From: Pleomorphomonas koreensis DSM 23070
GTDB taxonomy: Bacteria > Pseudomonadota > Alphaproteobacteria > Rhizobiales > Pleomorphomonadaceae
DNA length: 64,000 nucleotides
Assembly: GCF_000425185.1 (NCBI RefSeq)
Contig: NZ_AULH01000016.1
Coordinates: forward strand, 1-64,000
Reading direction: 5' to 3'
The notes under the pieces are model-generated. The model was not told the DNA's origin. It saw nothing but the letters and a program-made list of their open reading frames with translations, and ran no database searches. How positions within the stretch are numbered: position 1 is the first letter of the stretch; each line of letters opens with the position of its first letter. Positions 30,461 through 39,620 of this stretch are shown here, piece by piece. The position numbers and the translations under genes were made by a program.

Positions 30461-31951
30461 ATGGAACTGCTACGTCTTGAGGGGCTGAGCAAGCGCTACA
30501 TCGGCACCCAGGCTCTCGATGCCGTGGATATGACCATAGAGGCCGGGCAGGTCCTCTGTCTGGCCGGCGCCAACGGGTCGGGCAAATCGACGCTGATGAA
30601 ATGCATCGCCGGCGGAGAGACCCCGGACAGCGGCCGTATCATCTGGCAGGGTCGCGCCTTCGACAGGCTGACGCCGGCGCAGTCGATGGCGCTCGGCATC
30701 GAGATCATCTACCAGGACCTGTCCATCTTCACCGACCTGACCGTGGCGGAGAACATCGCCTTCCACGTCGTGCAATCCCAGCACCGCGGCTGGATCAACT
30801 GGAGCGAGGTGGATCGGATCGCCGCGAAGGCGCTCAACGAACTCGGCGCCGACCTGCCGCTGCGCGCGCGGCTGGGCGACCTGCCGATCGGCGCGCGGCA
30901 GACGGCCGCCATCGCTCGCGCCCTGACGCAGGATTGTCGCCTGCTGGTCATGGACGAGCCGACGACCGCCCTGCCAAGCCGGGACGTCGCCCAGTTGCTG
31001 AGCATGGTGCACCGCCTGAAGAGCCGGGGCATGGCGATCATCTTCATCAGCCACAAGCTCGACGAGCTGTTCGAGATCGCCGACCGCTTCTATGTGCTGC
31101 GAGACGGTCGGAAAATCGGCGAGTACGCCCCCGCCGAACTGACCACCACGCGGCTCAGCTACCTGATGACCGGCATCGAGTTCAAGGGCGACAAGGCGCC
31201 GCAGGAGTTCGATCGGGCTGCCGCGCCCCTGCTCGTCGTCGAGAACCTGTGCCGCCGCGACCAGTACCACGACGTCTCGTTCTCGCTGCGGCCGGGCGAG
31301 ATCGTCGGCTTCGCCGGTCTGACCGGATCGGGGCGCACCGAGATCGCCTTGACGCTGTTCGGCCTCAATCCGGCCGACGCCGGCAAGATGACCCTGGCGG
31401 GGCTGCAGCTCAGGCCCCGCTCCCCCCGCGAGGCGATCGGCAACGGTATCGCTCTGGTGTCGGAGGACAGGCACGGCCAGGGACTGTTCGCCCGCAAGGC
31501 CATCATGACGAACATCGCCTCCTCGATATTCGAGCGCAGCAAGGGGCGGCTCGGCCTGCTGTCGCAGGCAAAGGAACGCGACATCGGCGACACCTGGATC
31601 CGCAAGGTGCGGGTGAAGACGCCATCGGGCGAGGAGCCGGTTCAAAGCCTGTCGGGAGGCAACCAGCAGAAAGTCGTGCTGGCCAAGTGGCTTGCCGCCG
31701 ACCCCAAGATCCTGATCCTCGACAATCCGACCGCCGGGATCGACGTCGGCTCCAAGATGGAGATCCACGACATCGTCCGCCAGCTGGCCCGCCAGGGGCG
31801 CGGCGTCATCATGATCTCCGACGACCTCGAAGAACTCGTCATGAGCTGCAACCGGGTTTTCATGATGCAGGCCGGCAGGCTGGCCGCCGAGTTCTCCGGC
31901 GAGACGCTGACCGTCGAAGCGCTGTCCGGCGAGCTTCGCCAGGCAAGCTGA
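30461..31951 (+). CDS. Sugar ABC transporter ATP-binding protein (double NBD, RbsA type)
   Basis: Energy-coupling ATPase of about 496 aa with two fused nucleotide-binding domains. The N-domain has Walker A GANGSGKSTLM and an atypical signature region around LGDLPIGARQTAAIARAL. Walker B is LLVMDEPTTAL. The C-domain has GLTGSGRTEIALTLFG (degenerate Walker A), VQSLSGGNQQKVVLAKWL and ILILDNPTAGIDVGSK. ATG 30461 sits 10 nt after GGAGA; the earlier ATG 30452 is only one base from it. It works with the two permeases that follow. Confidence 0.93.
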   Translation: MELLRLEGLSKRYIGTQALDAVDMTIEAGQVLCLAGANGSGKSTLMKCIAGGETPDSGRIIWQGRAFDRLTPAQSMALGIEIIYQDLSIFTDLTVAENIAFHVVQSQHRGWINWSEVDRIAAKALNELGADLPLRARLGDLPIGARQTAAIARALTQDCRLLVMDEPTTALPSRDVAQLLSMVHRLKSRGMAIIFISHKLDELFEIADRFYVLRDGRKIGEYAPAELTTTRLSYLMTGIEFKGDKAPQEFDRAAAPLLVVENLCRRDQYHDVSFSLRPGEIVGFAGLTGSGRTEIALTLFGLNPADAGKMTLAGLQLRPRSPREAIGNGIALVSEDRHGQGLFARKAIMTNIASSIFERSKGRLGLLSQAKERDIGDTWIRKVRVKTPSGEEPVQSLSGGNQQKVVLAKWLAADPKILILDNPTAGIDVGSKMEIHDIVRQLARQGRGVIMISDDLEELVMSCNRVFMMQAGRLAAEFSGETLTVEALSGELRQAS

Positions 31952-32024
31952 GCGACGATCGCCGCCCTCTGCCGGCACCCGATGTCGATGCGCGAGAAAA
32001 GACAAGAGTGAACAAGGTGTTAAC

Positions 32025-33104
32025 ATGATGCCACAGGGTAACGGTAAGACAGCCGAGACCGGCGAGACGAACAAGACCGGGCTGCTGCCCCGCCTTCTGG
32101 GGCAAGGGATCGGGCATCAGAGCGGGTTGTCGCTGCTGGCCTTCCTCATCATCGTCTATGTCATCATGGTCGCCTTGCGCTCGCCCGACTTCCTGTCGCT
32201 GGCTTCCCTGTTCGACCTGATCCGCAGCGGCGCGGCCTGGACGGTCGTCGCGCTCGGGGTGCTGGTGGTCATGGTGTCCGGCGGCATCGACGTGTCGTTC
32301 CTGGCCAACGCCATCCTGTCGGCCTATGTCGCGACGATGATCACCAAATGGACCGGCCTCGACAGCCTGGTCTTCGCCCTGGTGGTGGCGATGGCGCTCG
32401 GGGCGTTCGTCGGCGCCATCAACGGCCTGATCATCTCGCTGTTTTCCCTGCCGACACTGATCACCACGCTGGCCATGCAGGGCGTCATCCAGGGCGTCCT
32501 GATGGTCTTCCTCGACGCCCGCCCCATCACCGCCGGCAACATGCCGGTGTCCCTGCGCTACTTCGGCACCGACGTTCTGTTCGAGTTTCCCGACGGACCG
32601 GGATACGTCGGGCTATCGGTGTTCGTCGTGCCCCTGGTCCTTGCCGTCGTCGCCACCTGGTACCTGCTCAATCGGACCGCCATCGGCCGCGCCACTTACG
32701 CGATCGGCTCCAACCGGCTGGCGGCGCTGCGCTGCGGCGTCAATCTGCTCAAGGTCAATCTGGTCATCTACGCCTACGCCGGCGCGCTGGCCGGGCTGAT
32801 GGGCGTGATGATGGTCTCCGACATCCGTCTGGTCGATCCGGTCACCCTGGTCGGCAACGAGCTGATCGTCCTTGCCGCCGTGGTGATCGGTGGCGCCAAA
32901 CTCAGTGGCGGCGCCGGGTCAGTGTCCGGCGTTCTGCTCGGCATGACCCTCGTCACTCTTCTCAACAACACATTGGTCACCATTGGCCTTTCCGCTTCGT
33001 GGAACCGGTTCTTCATCGGCTGTGCGCTGGTGCTCATCGCTTCCATCTCGCACTACCGCACGAAGATGCGCAATCTTCGCCAGCTCAACTTCGAGAACGT
33101 TTAG
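32025..33104 (+). CDS. Sugar ABC transporter permease (RbsC type), first
   Basis: Inner-membrane permease of 359 aa with 8-10 helices. Family motifs are VVALGVLVVMVSGGIDVSFLANA and, near the end, ELIVLAAVVIGGAKLSGGAGSV. A 30-residue hydrophilic N-terminus precedes the first helix. AAGGTG lies upstream of the double ATG at 32025. It pairs with the second permease 13 bp downstream to form a heterodimeric channel, as in the LsrCD, XylH-like and rhamnose systems. Confidence 0.92.
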   Translation: MMPQGNGKTAETGETNKTGLLPRLLGQGIGHQSGLSLLAFLIIVYVIMVALRSPDFLSLASLFDLIRSGAAWTVVALGVLVVMVSGGIDVSFLANAILSAYVATMITKWTGLDSLVFALVVAMALGAFVGAINGLIISLFSLPTLITTLAMQGVIQGVLMVFLDARPITAGNMPVSLRYFGTDVLFEFPDGPGYVGLSVFVVPLVLAVVATWYLLNRTAIGRATYAIGSNRLAALRCGVNLLKVNLVIYAYAGALAGLMGVMMVSDIRLVDPVTLVGNELIVLAAVVIGGAKLSGGAGSVSGVLLGMTLVTLLNNTLVTIGLSASWNRFFIGCALVLIASISHYRTKMRNLRQLNFENV

Positions 33105-33117
33105 GGAGAGCGCCACG

Positions 33118-34221
33118 ATGGATGGCGAATACAACAACTCGTCGCCGCTCGGCGCCAGTTGGCGCCGGTTCCTCCCGGCCCGCATGGATGAGGAAGGTCT
33201 CAGCCAAAGCGTCCTCTACGCGATGATCGCCTGCGTGCTGGCTCTCATCTTCCTCTCTCTGGGAACGGCGTTCTTCAACCCGACCAATCTGGTGTCGGTT
33301 CTTCAGCAGACGCCGGAGTTCGCCCTGCTGTCCCTGGCCATGGGGCTGTCGATGGTATCGGGCGGCATCGATCTGTCGATCATCGCCGTCGCCAATCTCG
33401 CCGGCATTTTCGCCGCCCGGCTGATGACCTCCGAACCGGTGCTGGCCGCCCTCGGCCCGGACGCGACGATCGGGCTCGCCTGCCTGGTGGCGCTCGCCGT
33501 CGGCGTCTGCGCCGGTCTGCTGAACGGCATCATCATCGTCCGCTTCGGCATTCCGCCGCTGTTGACCACCCTCGGCTCGATGATGGTGTTCGCCGGCTTC
33601 GGCACCGGCCTGACCGGCGGCGCCGGCATCACCGGCATGCCCGAGGCCTATGTCAACGTCGTGTCGTCCAGCCTCTTCGGCGTCATCCCCAAGTCGTTCT
33701 GCCTGGTCCTCGTGGTGTTCGTCGTCATCTCCTTCGTCGTGAACAACTCCGTCTTCGGCAAGAGCCTCTATCTGTACGGCGAGAACAAGGTGGCCGCCCT
33801 GTTCGGCGGTCTCCGGCTCGAAAGCACCATTCTGATCTCCTACACCGTCTGCGGCGCCCTGGCTTCGCTTGCCGGATTGATCATGCTGGCGCGCTTCAAC
33901 TCCATGAAGGTCGGCTTCGGCGACGCCTTCCAACTGCAAGCCATCCTGGTGGCAGTGCTGGCCGGCATGGATCCCGATGGCGGCCGCGGCCGGCTGCTGA
34001 ACATCCTGCCGACGGTTCTCCTGCTGCAATGCGTCGAGAACGCCTTCACCATCGCCAGCCTGTCGCCCTTTGCCAAGAAGATGATCTGGGGGGCGCTGCT
34101 CCTGGTGTTCATGGCGCTGAATTTCTTCTTCCGGCGCATCGTCGTCCGCCACCTGACGGCGCTGGCCATTCGGCGTCAGCAGGCGTCCCTCGGCGTCGAT
34201 GCCCCCCCTCTTGCGAGATGA
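33118..34221 (+). CDS. Sugar ABC transporter permease (RbsC type), second
   Basis: Second permease of the pair, 367 aa with 8-10 helices. It has ALLSLAMGLSMVSGGIDLSIIAVANLAG and RFGIPPLLTTLGSMMVFAGFG, both standard for the ribose-type permeases. The late segment FQLQAILVAVLAGMDPDGGRG replaces the usual GGT with GMD, a modest deviation. ATG 33118 follows GGGAGAG by 7 nt; an upstream frame from 32983 is shadow. Tightly spaced after the first permease. Confidence 0.91.
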   Translation: MDGEYNNSSPLGASWRRFLPARMDEEGLSQSVLYAMIACVLALIFLSLGTAFFNPTNLVSVLQQTPEFALLSLAMGLSMVSGGIDLSIIAVANLAGIFAARLMTSEPVLAALGPDATIGLACLVALAVGVCAGLLNGIIIVRFGIPPLLTTLGSMMVFAGFGTGLTGGAGITGMPEAYVNVVSSSLFGVIPKSFCLVLVVFVVISFVVNNSVFGKSLYLYGENKVAALFGGLRLESTILISYTVCGALASLAGLIMLARFNSMKVGFGDAFQLQAILVAVLAGMDPDGGRGRLLNILPTVLLLQCVENAFTIASLSPFAKKMIWGALLLVFMALNFFFRRIVVRHLTALAIRRQQASLGVDAPPLAR

Positions 34222-34277
34222 CGCCCGGTTCGTGAGTCCAAGCCGTCGGCCATGCGTTGAAACTGCGGAATTCGCAA

Positions 34278-34829
34278 ATGACCACTCTCTATCGTGATGC
34301 CATTACCGATCTCGAACGGGTATTCGAGCGCCTGGATGACGCCGAAGTCGATTGCGCGGTCCGGAAGATTGCCGCTGCAAAGCGGATTGCGCTTTACGGC
34401 GTCGGCCGCGAGGGGCTGCAGATCAAGGGGCTCTGCATGCGCCTCTTCCATCTCGGCTGTCGCGCCGCCATGGTCGGGGACATGACCACGCCGCCCATCG
34501 GACAGGGCGATCTGCTGATCGTCTCGGCCGGACCGGGGTTCTTCGCCACGGTGGAAGCCCTGATGGGGGTGGCCAAGGCGGCCGGCGCCGAGATCCTGCT
34601 CATCACCGCCCAACCGGACGGCCGATGCGCGAGGGCCGCCGATCTCGTCCTGACGCTACCCGCCCAGACCATGGCCAACGACCATGGCGCCGCCACCTCC
34701 GTGCTGCCGATGGGATCGCTCTACGAGGGCGCCCAGTTCGTGCTGTTCGAAGTGATGATCCTGAAACTGCGGACCTATCTCGACATTTCGCCCGAGGCCA
34801 TGCGCGCCAATCACACCAATCTGGAATAG
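34278..34829 (+). CDS. SIS-domain sugar-phosphate isomerase (6-phospho-3-hexuloisomerase-like)
   Basis: A single SIS domain of about 183 aa, near the length of HxlB/PHI proteins (about 185) and without CBS domains. Motifs: [25 protein letters not shown] (phosphosugar loop), [48 protein letters not shown] turns 3-hexulose-6-phosphate into fructose-6-phosphate. SIS-only arabinose-5-phosphate isomerases are similar, and that enzyme would act on ribulose-5-phosphate directly. No hexulose-phosphate synthase is in the window. ATG 34278 aligns with the family; TTG 34257 is an alternative. It closes the ABC operon. Confidence 0.8.
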   Translation: MTTLYRDAITDLERVFERLDDAEVDCAVRKIAAAKRIALYGVGREGLQIKGLCMRLFHLGCRAAMVGDMTTPPIGQGDLLIVSAGPGFFATVEALMGVAKAAGAEILLITAQPDGRCARAADLVLTLPAQTMANDHGAATSVLPMGSLYEGAQFVLFEVMILKLRTYLDISPEAMRANHTNLE

Positions 34830-34870
34830 ACCGGCCTTACGGGCCTGCGACGCCGGCCGTCGTCTTGTCA

Positions 34871-36442
34871 TCACGTCGGAAGACAGGACTGAAGAATCTC
34901 ATTCCTTACATCGTAGAGACGCAGGTACACCTTGTAGTCGGCGTCGAGTTGGGCGGCGCGGGCGGCATCCCTCTCCACCAACCTGGTTTTCGTCGACATC
35001 CTGGCGGCAGCAGCGCGCAAGGTCGTATAGTGACCGGCCGCCACGGCGGCAATCATCGCCGTACCGGCCAGCACCGGTTCGGGCGCTTCGCAAAGATAGA
35101 ACCGGCCATCGAAGCAGTCGGCATAAAGCCGGACCAGCAACGGATTGTGCCGGTGCCCGCCGGACAGATGGATCGTGTCGATCGCGTAGCCGTGGGCGTT
35201 GAGATGATCGACGACCTGCCGCATCTGGAGCGCCAGTCCGCGCGCGGTCGCGTAGTAGCTTTCCAGGAACGCCCGATAATCCAGTTCCTGCCCGAGGCCG
35301 GTCATGATCGTCCGCACCCGGCTGTCGTTGAGCGGCGCACGGTTGCCGAGCCAGTCGGGTACCAGATGCTTCTGCGCCGCAAACAGTCGTCCCTCCTCGG
35401 CAAGCAGCGCCAGAATGTCGGAAGCGGCCCGGCGGTGGTTGTCGGCCGTCGGCTCGCCCGGACTTGCCGGATGCTGCCTCAGCACGGCATCGAGCGCGCC
35501 GCCGGACCAGCTCTGCCCGCCCTCGTGCATCCAGAGACCGGGGAAGACGGCATCGCGGAACGGCCCCCAGACGCCGGGAATGAAGCGCGGATCGGCCGAG
35601 AAGGCCATGAAGTTCGTCGAGGTTCCGCCGGTCATCAGCAGCGTCCGGCCGATGACGGCGTCAAGATCCGCGCCGACGTTGCCGAGCACGCCGGCTTCGG
35701 CGTCGATCGCCCCAACCCCCACCACCACGCCTTCGGGCAAGCCCAGCTGGCGTGACGCTGCGGCGGTGATGCGACCATGGACGCCGCCAAGATCGCGCAC
35801 CGTGCTTTCGAGAAAATCCAGGCCATCGCGCTCGCCAAGCCCGAGGGCTTCGAGCAGATCCCGGCACCAGGGATCATCCTGTGATGGAATGAAGGGCCAC
35901 TTGCAGACCAGCGCCGACTTCGATCGGACGGATTCCCCCGAGGCGCGTCCGGCCAGTTCGTCGCAGACATCGCGAAAATGAACGGGACCATTGTCGCCGT
36001 CGGGTCGGTGCCGCGCGTACCAGACAATTTTCGGCAGGTGGATTTCCGGCGAAATCGCCCCGCCGAAGAACTGAAGATAGGGGTGGCCCGTGGCGGTAAT
36101 CTCGGCCGCCTCGTGCTGGGCGCGGTGGTCCATCCAGCCGAAGACGTCTCCTTGCCCAGCGCCGATCGGCGCGCCGGCGCTCTCGACGTAGAGAGACGAC
36201 GTCGCGTCGAAGGCGATGCCGGTGATGGCCATGCCGTGGGCGCCGGCCTGCGCGCCACAGTCAGTCGCGGTACTGCAAGCCGCCGCCCAGATCTCTTCCA
36301 TCCGGTAGGTCGCCATGGCGTTGCTGTGCTGTCCGAGCGTGATGTCCCGCCGGGCATGCGCCACCAGCGTTCCGTCGAGGCCGAACAGTCCGGCCCGGAC
36401 CTGACGCGAGCCGACGTCAACGGCGATCACTCCATCCGGCAT
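34871..36442 (-). CDS. FGGY-family carbohydrate kinase, D-ribulokinase-like
   Basis: ATP-dependent kinase of 523 aa. The N-lobe has AVDVGSRQVRAGLFGLDG (phosphate loop 1), IAFDATSSLYV and GWMDHRAQHEAAEI. The C-lobe has LMTGGTSTNFMAFS and IHLSGGHRHNPLLVRLYAD. The combination FDATSSL, DHRA, GGAISPEIHLPK and SALVCKWPF is the pattern of the D-ribulokinase clade (human FGGY, yeast YDR109C), not of xylulokinase or glycerol kinase. The expected reaction is D-ribulose to D-ribulose-5-phosphate; this is family inference. GAGGGAAG precedes ATG 36442. Eight bases separate it from the regulator upstream, so the two form an operon convergent with the ABC genes. Confidence 0.85.
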   Translation of the reverse strand: MPDGVIAVDVGSRQVRAGLFGLDGTLVAHARRDITLGQHSNAMATYRMEEIWAAACSTATDCGAQAGAHGMAITGIAFDATSSLYVESAGAPIGAGQGDVFGWMDHRAQHEAAEITATGHPYLQFFGGAISPEIHLPKIVWYARHRPDGDNGPVHFRDVCDELAGRASGESVRSKSALVCKWPFIPSQDDPWCRDLLEALGLGERDGLDFLESTVRDLGGVHGRITAAASRQLGLPEGVVVGVGAIDAEAGVLGNVGADLDAVIGRTLLMTGGTSTNFMAFSADPRFIPGVWGPFRDAVFPGLWMHEGGQSWSGGALDAVLRQHPASPGEPTADNHRRAASDILALLAEEGRLFAAQKHLVPDWLGNRAPLNDSRVRTIMTGLGQELDYRAFLESYYATARGLALQMRQVVDHLNAHGYAIDTIHLSGGHRHNPLLVRLYADCFDGRFYLCEAPEPVLAGTAMIAAVAAGHYTTLRAAAARMSTKTRLVERDAARAAQLDADYKVYLRLYDVRNEILQSCLPT

Positions 36443-36450
36443 GGCTTCCC

Positions 36451-37440
36451 TCAGACTGAACGCAACAACAGATCCGCGCAGCGCTCGTCCGTCACCAGGT
36501 GCTTGACATAGCCGGCGCGCAACACGGCCCGGATGATCGGCATCTTGTGAACGCCGCCGGATGCGAGAATGGATTGGTGAACGCCTCTCAGGTCTTCAAG
36601 GTCGAGCGCCATCAGCCGCTCGTTGAGCACGTGCTTCACCGGCCGGCCATTTTCGTCAATGAACAGGCCCAGCAGATCGCCCACCGCCCCCGCCGAGAGG
36701 AGCGAGTCGAGGTGTTCGGACACCACCCGCGTTCCCACGAGCTGCGAACGCTGGGACATGTCGCCGCAGGATACGAAGGCGATATCCATATGCTGCTTGA
36801 TGCGGGCCAGGACATCGGCAATGCCGTAGTGCCCCTCCAGCAACAACCGGCTGTCGGCGGTCGGCAGATAGATCGGAACGGCCAGATAGAAGCACTCCGC
36901 TCCGAGGACCTTGGCGAAGGCGGTGGCCAGCTCGAACGTCGTCGTACCCAGCCCCTGGGTCATGCCGCCCATCAGGGTCGCCACCCAGCCAGTGGACTGA
37001 TTTCGGGGAGATATGCGCGGCAAGGCGGCGGCGAGGGTGCGCCCCCAGCCGACCCCAAGCCGGGTTCCCTCATCGAGAAGCGAATCCAGGAGTTCTCCGG
37101 CAGTTTCGCCGATCACCCTTTGCTGCTCGTTGCCATCTTCGAGATAGGGCACGACCCGGGCGGATCGCAGGCCGAACCGGCTTTCCAGCTTGCTCTCAAG
37201 CTCGATGCAGCCGACGAGGGGCAGCTTGATTTCGGTCCGCACCGAGCCTTCGGCGCGGAGTTGGCCGACGATGCGGTTGACGCGGGTCCGTGTGATCTCA
37301 AACTTGCGCGCGATCTCCTGCTGCGTCAGGCCGCCGATGAAATAGTACCAGGCCACCCGCGCCCGCATGGCGTCGGTTTCCTGGATATCGCGATCGCTGT
37401 CCCCCGGCCCTTCGTTGATACGCCCCACGGCCAACCTCAC
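36451..37440 (-). CDS. SorC/DeoR-type sugar-responsive transcriptional regulator
   Basis: A 329-aa regulator: an N-terminal helix-turn-helix (FIGGLTQQEIARKFEITRTRVNRIV) joined to a phosphosugar-binding SorC domain (DSLLDEGTRLGVGWGRTLAAAL, VATLMGGMTQG, then a terminal GGVHKMPIIRAVLRAGYVKHLVTDE). Members such as EryD, SorC and CggR bind sugar phosphates. It leads the kinase operon and probably controls both strands of the locus through the twin palindrome at 29042-29074. GTG 37440 gives the full frame; ATG 37368, with AGGA upstream, is a possible shorter start. Confidence 0.88.
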   Translation of the reverse strand: MRLAVGRINEGPGDSDRDIQETDAMRARVAWYYFIGGLTQQEIARKFEITRTRVNRIVGQLRAEGSVRTEIKLPLVGCIELESKLESRFGLRSARVVPYLEDGNEQQRVIGETAGELLDSLLDEGTRLGVGWGRTLAAALPRISPRNQSTGWVATLMGGMTQGLGTTTFELATAFAKVLGAECFYLAVPIYLPTADSRLLLEGHYGIADVLARIKQHMDIAFVSCGDMSQRSQLVGTRVVSEHLDSLLSAGAVGDLLGLFIDENGRPVKHVLNERLMALDLEDLRGVHQSILASGGVHKMPIIRAVLRAGYVKHLVTDERCADLLLRSV

Positions 37441-37487
37441 TCATTGCAACTCCGCGCCTGAGTTCAGTGATCCCGCAAAGGAACGCC

Positions 37488-37505
37488 TGTTTCAAGCCCG
37501 AAACA
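37488..37505. promoter_or_regulatory. Inverted repeat upstream of the SorC-type gene
   Basis: TGTTTC-AAGCCC-GAAACA is a perfect 6-bp inverted repeat about 50 bp upstream of the regulator start. It could be a control site of the regulator-kinase operon, but it does not resemble the CACATATGTG palindromes of the ABC promoter. Confidence 0.3.
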
Positions 37506-37711
37506 ATGGTCGGCACAAACAGGCCGGCAAACTGGAACTGGAGTGCCATGCTATCGATGCGCCGGGGCGCATGCTGTTCGAGGTCTCTGGCGCACCACAC
37601 CGGAGGATGGCAACTTCCCTTGCGCCGTAGCCTCACCGAACAGAACAGGCTGTTCGCGAGGCTGTCGATCGGAGGCGGAACGCCGTCCTGATGCCCTGAC
37701 AGTGGGCCGGT

Positions 37712-38770
37712 TTACTTGATGCCGAAGATCAGGTCGAATGCCGCCCCGCCGCGCGGGCCGGCGCAATACTCGAGATGGCCGCCATGCGCTTCGGCGATCG
37801 CCCGGACCACGGAGAGGCCGAGCCCGCTTCCCGAGCGGTCCTCTGCGCCGCGCGAAGACCCACGCACGAACGGCTTTGACAGCCGGGGCAGGTCGCCACC
37901 GTCGAGACCGGGGCCGTCGTCGTCCACCCGGATCACCACCTTGCCGTCGCGTGCGAACAGCGCGATGCCGATAACCTCGGGCGACGCGTGCCGGCGGGCA
38001 TTGTTGACCAGCGCCAGCACGGCCTGACGCACCCGCAATATGTCGACCCGGGCACGGAGATCCATAAGGTCGAGTTGCAGCGAGATGCCGGCGGACAGCA
38101 ACTCGTGCCGCAGCATGTCCGCCAGTTCCGACAGATGCGGTTTCAGCCGCTCGTCGGCGAGCTGCAAATCCAGGTGTCCGCTGTCGGCCAGGGTGACCGT
38201 CCGCAGGTCTTCGACCAGCCGGGCAAGCGTATTGACCTGATTGAGCAGCCCGGTGAGAGAGACCTCGTCCAGCGGGAATATCCGGTCGATCATGCCCTGC
38301 AACCTTCCCTTGAGGATGGTAAGCGGGGTGCGCAGTTCATGGGCGATGCTGGCATTCCAGGCCATCATCTCGTTCGACATGTCTTCGAGACGCTGCGCCA
38401 TGGCGTTGAAATCCTCCACCAGATCGGCGGTCTCGCCCGGCGAATTCCTGTCCGCCACCGCGCGGGCGGAGAGGTCGCCGTTCTTGATGCGTCTGGCGCT
38501 CGTCGCCAGCGAATTGAGCGGCGCGACGATGCGGCGCGCCAATCGGAACGAGGCCAGCGCCGCCACAACGAGCACCGGCAGGATGACGATCGCCAGAATG
38601 AGGAAATCGGTGCCGGTGAACCTCTCCTCGTCGGTCGCCAGAGACGGCAGATACTCCCAGAGCAGGCTGAACAGGATGAACGTGCCGAAGAATACCACCA
38701 GACCTGACACCACGGTCGCCGACGCCATCAGCAGGAGGATTTCGCGGCTGATCCGGTAGCGCAGCGTCAT
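37712..38770 (-). CDS. Two-component sensor histidine kinase (BaeS/AdeS-like)
   Basis: Membrane sensor kinase of 352 aa. Two helices (residues about 11-38 and 54-76) enclose a very short periplasmic loop of about 15 residues, so it probably senses the membrane or uses a partner. A HAMP linker follows, then the phospho-acceptor His144 in SIAHELRTPL. The ATPase has N-box LVNNARRHA, IRVDDDGPGL and GSGLGLSVVRAIAEAHGG. It starts in an ATGA overlap with the response regulator stop. Partner and divergent pump genes mirror the adeRS-adeAB layout. Confidence 0.92.
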   Translation of the reverse strand: MTLRYRISREILLLMASATVVSGLVVFFGTFILFSLLWEYLPSLATDEERFTGTDFLILAIVILPVLVVAALASFRLARRIVAPLNSLATSARRIKNGDLSARAVADRNSPGETADLVEDFNAMAQRLEDMSNEMMAWNASIAHELRTPLTILKGRLQGMIDRIFPLDEVSLTGLLNQVNTLARLVEDLRTVTLADSGHLDLQLADERLKPHLSELADMLRHELLSAGISLQLDLMDLRARVDILRVRQAVLALVNNARRHASPEVIGIALFARDGKVVIRVDDDGPGLDGGDLPRLSKPFVRGSSRGAEDRSGSGLGLSVVRAIAEAHGGHLEYCAGPRGGAAFDLIFGIK

Positions 38771-39456
38771 GGCTGGACACCCAGCCGGTAGCCGACGCCG
38801 CGCACGCTTTGCAGCATGCGCACCGCCCCCGCCTCTTCGAGCTTCTTGCGCAGCCGGCTCAGGTGGCTGTCCACGGTGCGATCGAGGGCATCGGAACCGG
38901 GAAGGCAGGCATCGACCAGTTCGCTGCGCGAGAACACCTTGGTCGGCGTCCGCGCCATGTGAACCAGCAGGCGGAACTCGGTGAGCGTCAGGTTGAGGGG
39001 CTGGTCGCCCTGCGGCGACGTGACGCTGGCCTGATAGGCGTCGAGATCGATCGACAGCCCGCCGACCCGCAACACGGCAGCCTCGGATATGGTGCCCGCC
39101 CGGCGCAGGACGGCGTTCGCCCTCGCCACCACCTCGATCGGGTTGAACGGCTTCACTACATAATCGTCGGCGCCGAGGCGCAGGCCCTGCAGGCGGTCGA
39201 GGTCGGCATCGAGCGCGGTGATCATTATCACCGGCGTGTTGCCTCTCTGGCGGATGCCGGCCAACACCTGCCATCCGTCGACGCGCGGCATGGTGACGTC
39301 GAGGAGCAACAGGTCGGGTTTCAGGGCGGTGTGCAGATCGAGCGCCACCTGGCCATCCCGCGCATGGGTGGTCCTGAATCCCTCTCGCTGGAAATAGGCT
39401 TCCAGAATTCCGGCGATCTCGGCGTCATCCTCGGCAATCAGCACCAAAGCGTTCAT
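38767..39456 (-). CDS. OmpR/PhoB-type response regulator (BaeR/AdeR-like)
   Basis: A 229-aa regulator with a receiver domain (acidic pair at about residues 10-11, phospho-acceptor Asp53 in LLDVTMPRVDGWQVL, Lys in DYVVKPF). The C-terminal winged helix (LTLTEFRLLVHMARTPTKVFSR, LDRTVDSHLSRLRKKLEE) binds DNA. ATG 39456 has AGGAGT upstream; an extension to 39726 is unsupported. The 164-bp divergent space to the pump operon is where it is expected to act. Confidence 0.94.
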   Translation of the reverse strand: MNALVLIAEDDAEIAGILEAYFQREGFRTTHARDGQVALDLHTALKPDLLLLDVTMPRVDGWQVLAGIRQRGNTPVIMITALDADLDRLQGLRLGADDYVVKPFNPIEVVARANAVLRRAGTISEAAVLRVGGLSIDLDAYQASVTSPQGDQPLNLTLTEFRLLVHMARTPTKVFSRSELVDACLPGSDALDRTVDSHLSRLRKKLEEAGAVRMLQSVRGVGYRLGVQP

Positions 39457-39620
39457 CGGCTCATACTCCTCATGCGAGTGTTGCCAGAGCACGCCTGCCA
39501 CGTCGAGCATCAGCAGTCCGCCTCCACACAGGCTCCACCAATCTGCAACAAAACGCCAATGCTGCCGACCGATATGCATCGGGCGCCGCCATGGCGCCTG
39601 TAGCCAACCGGATTGCGCCG

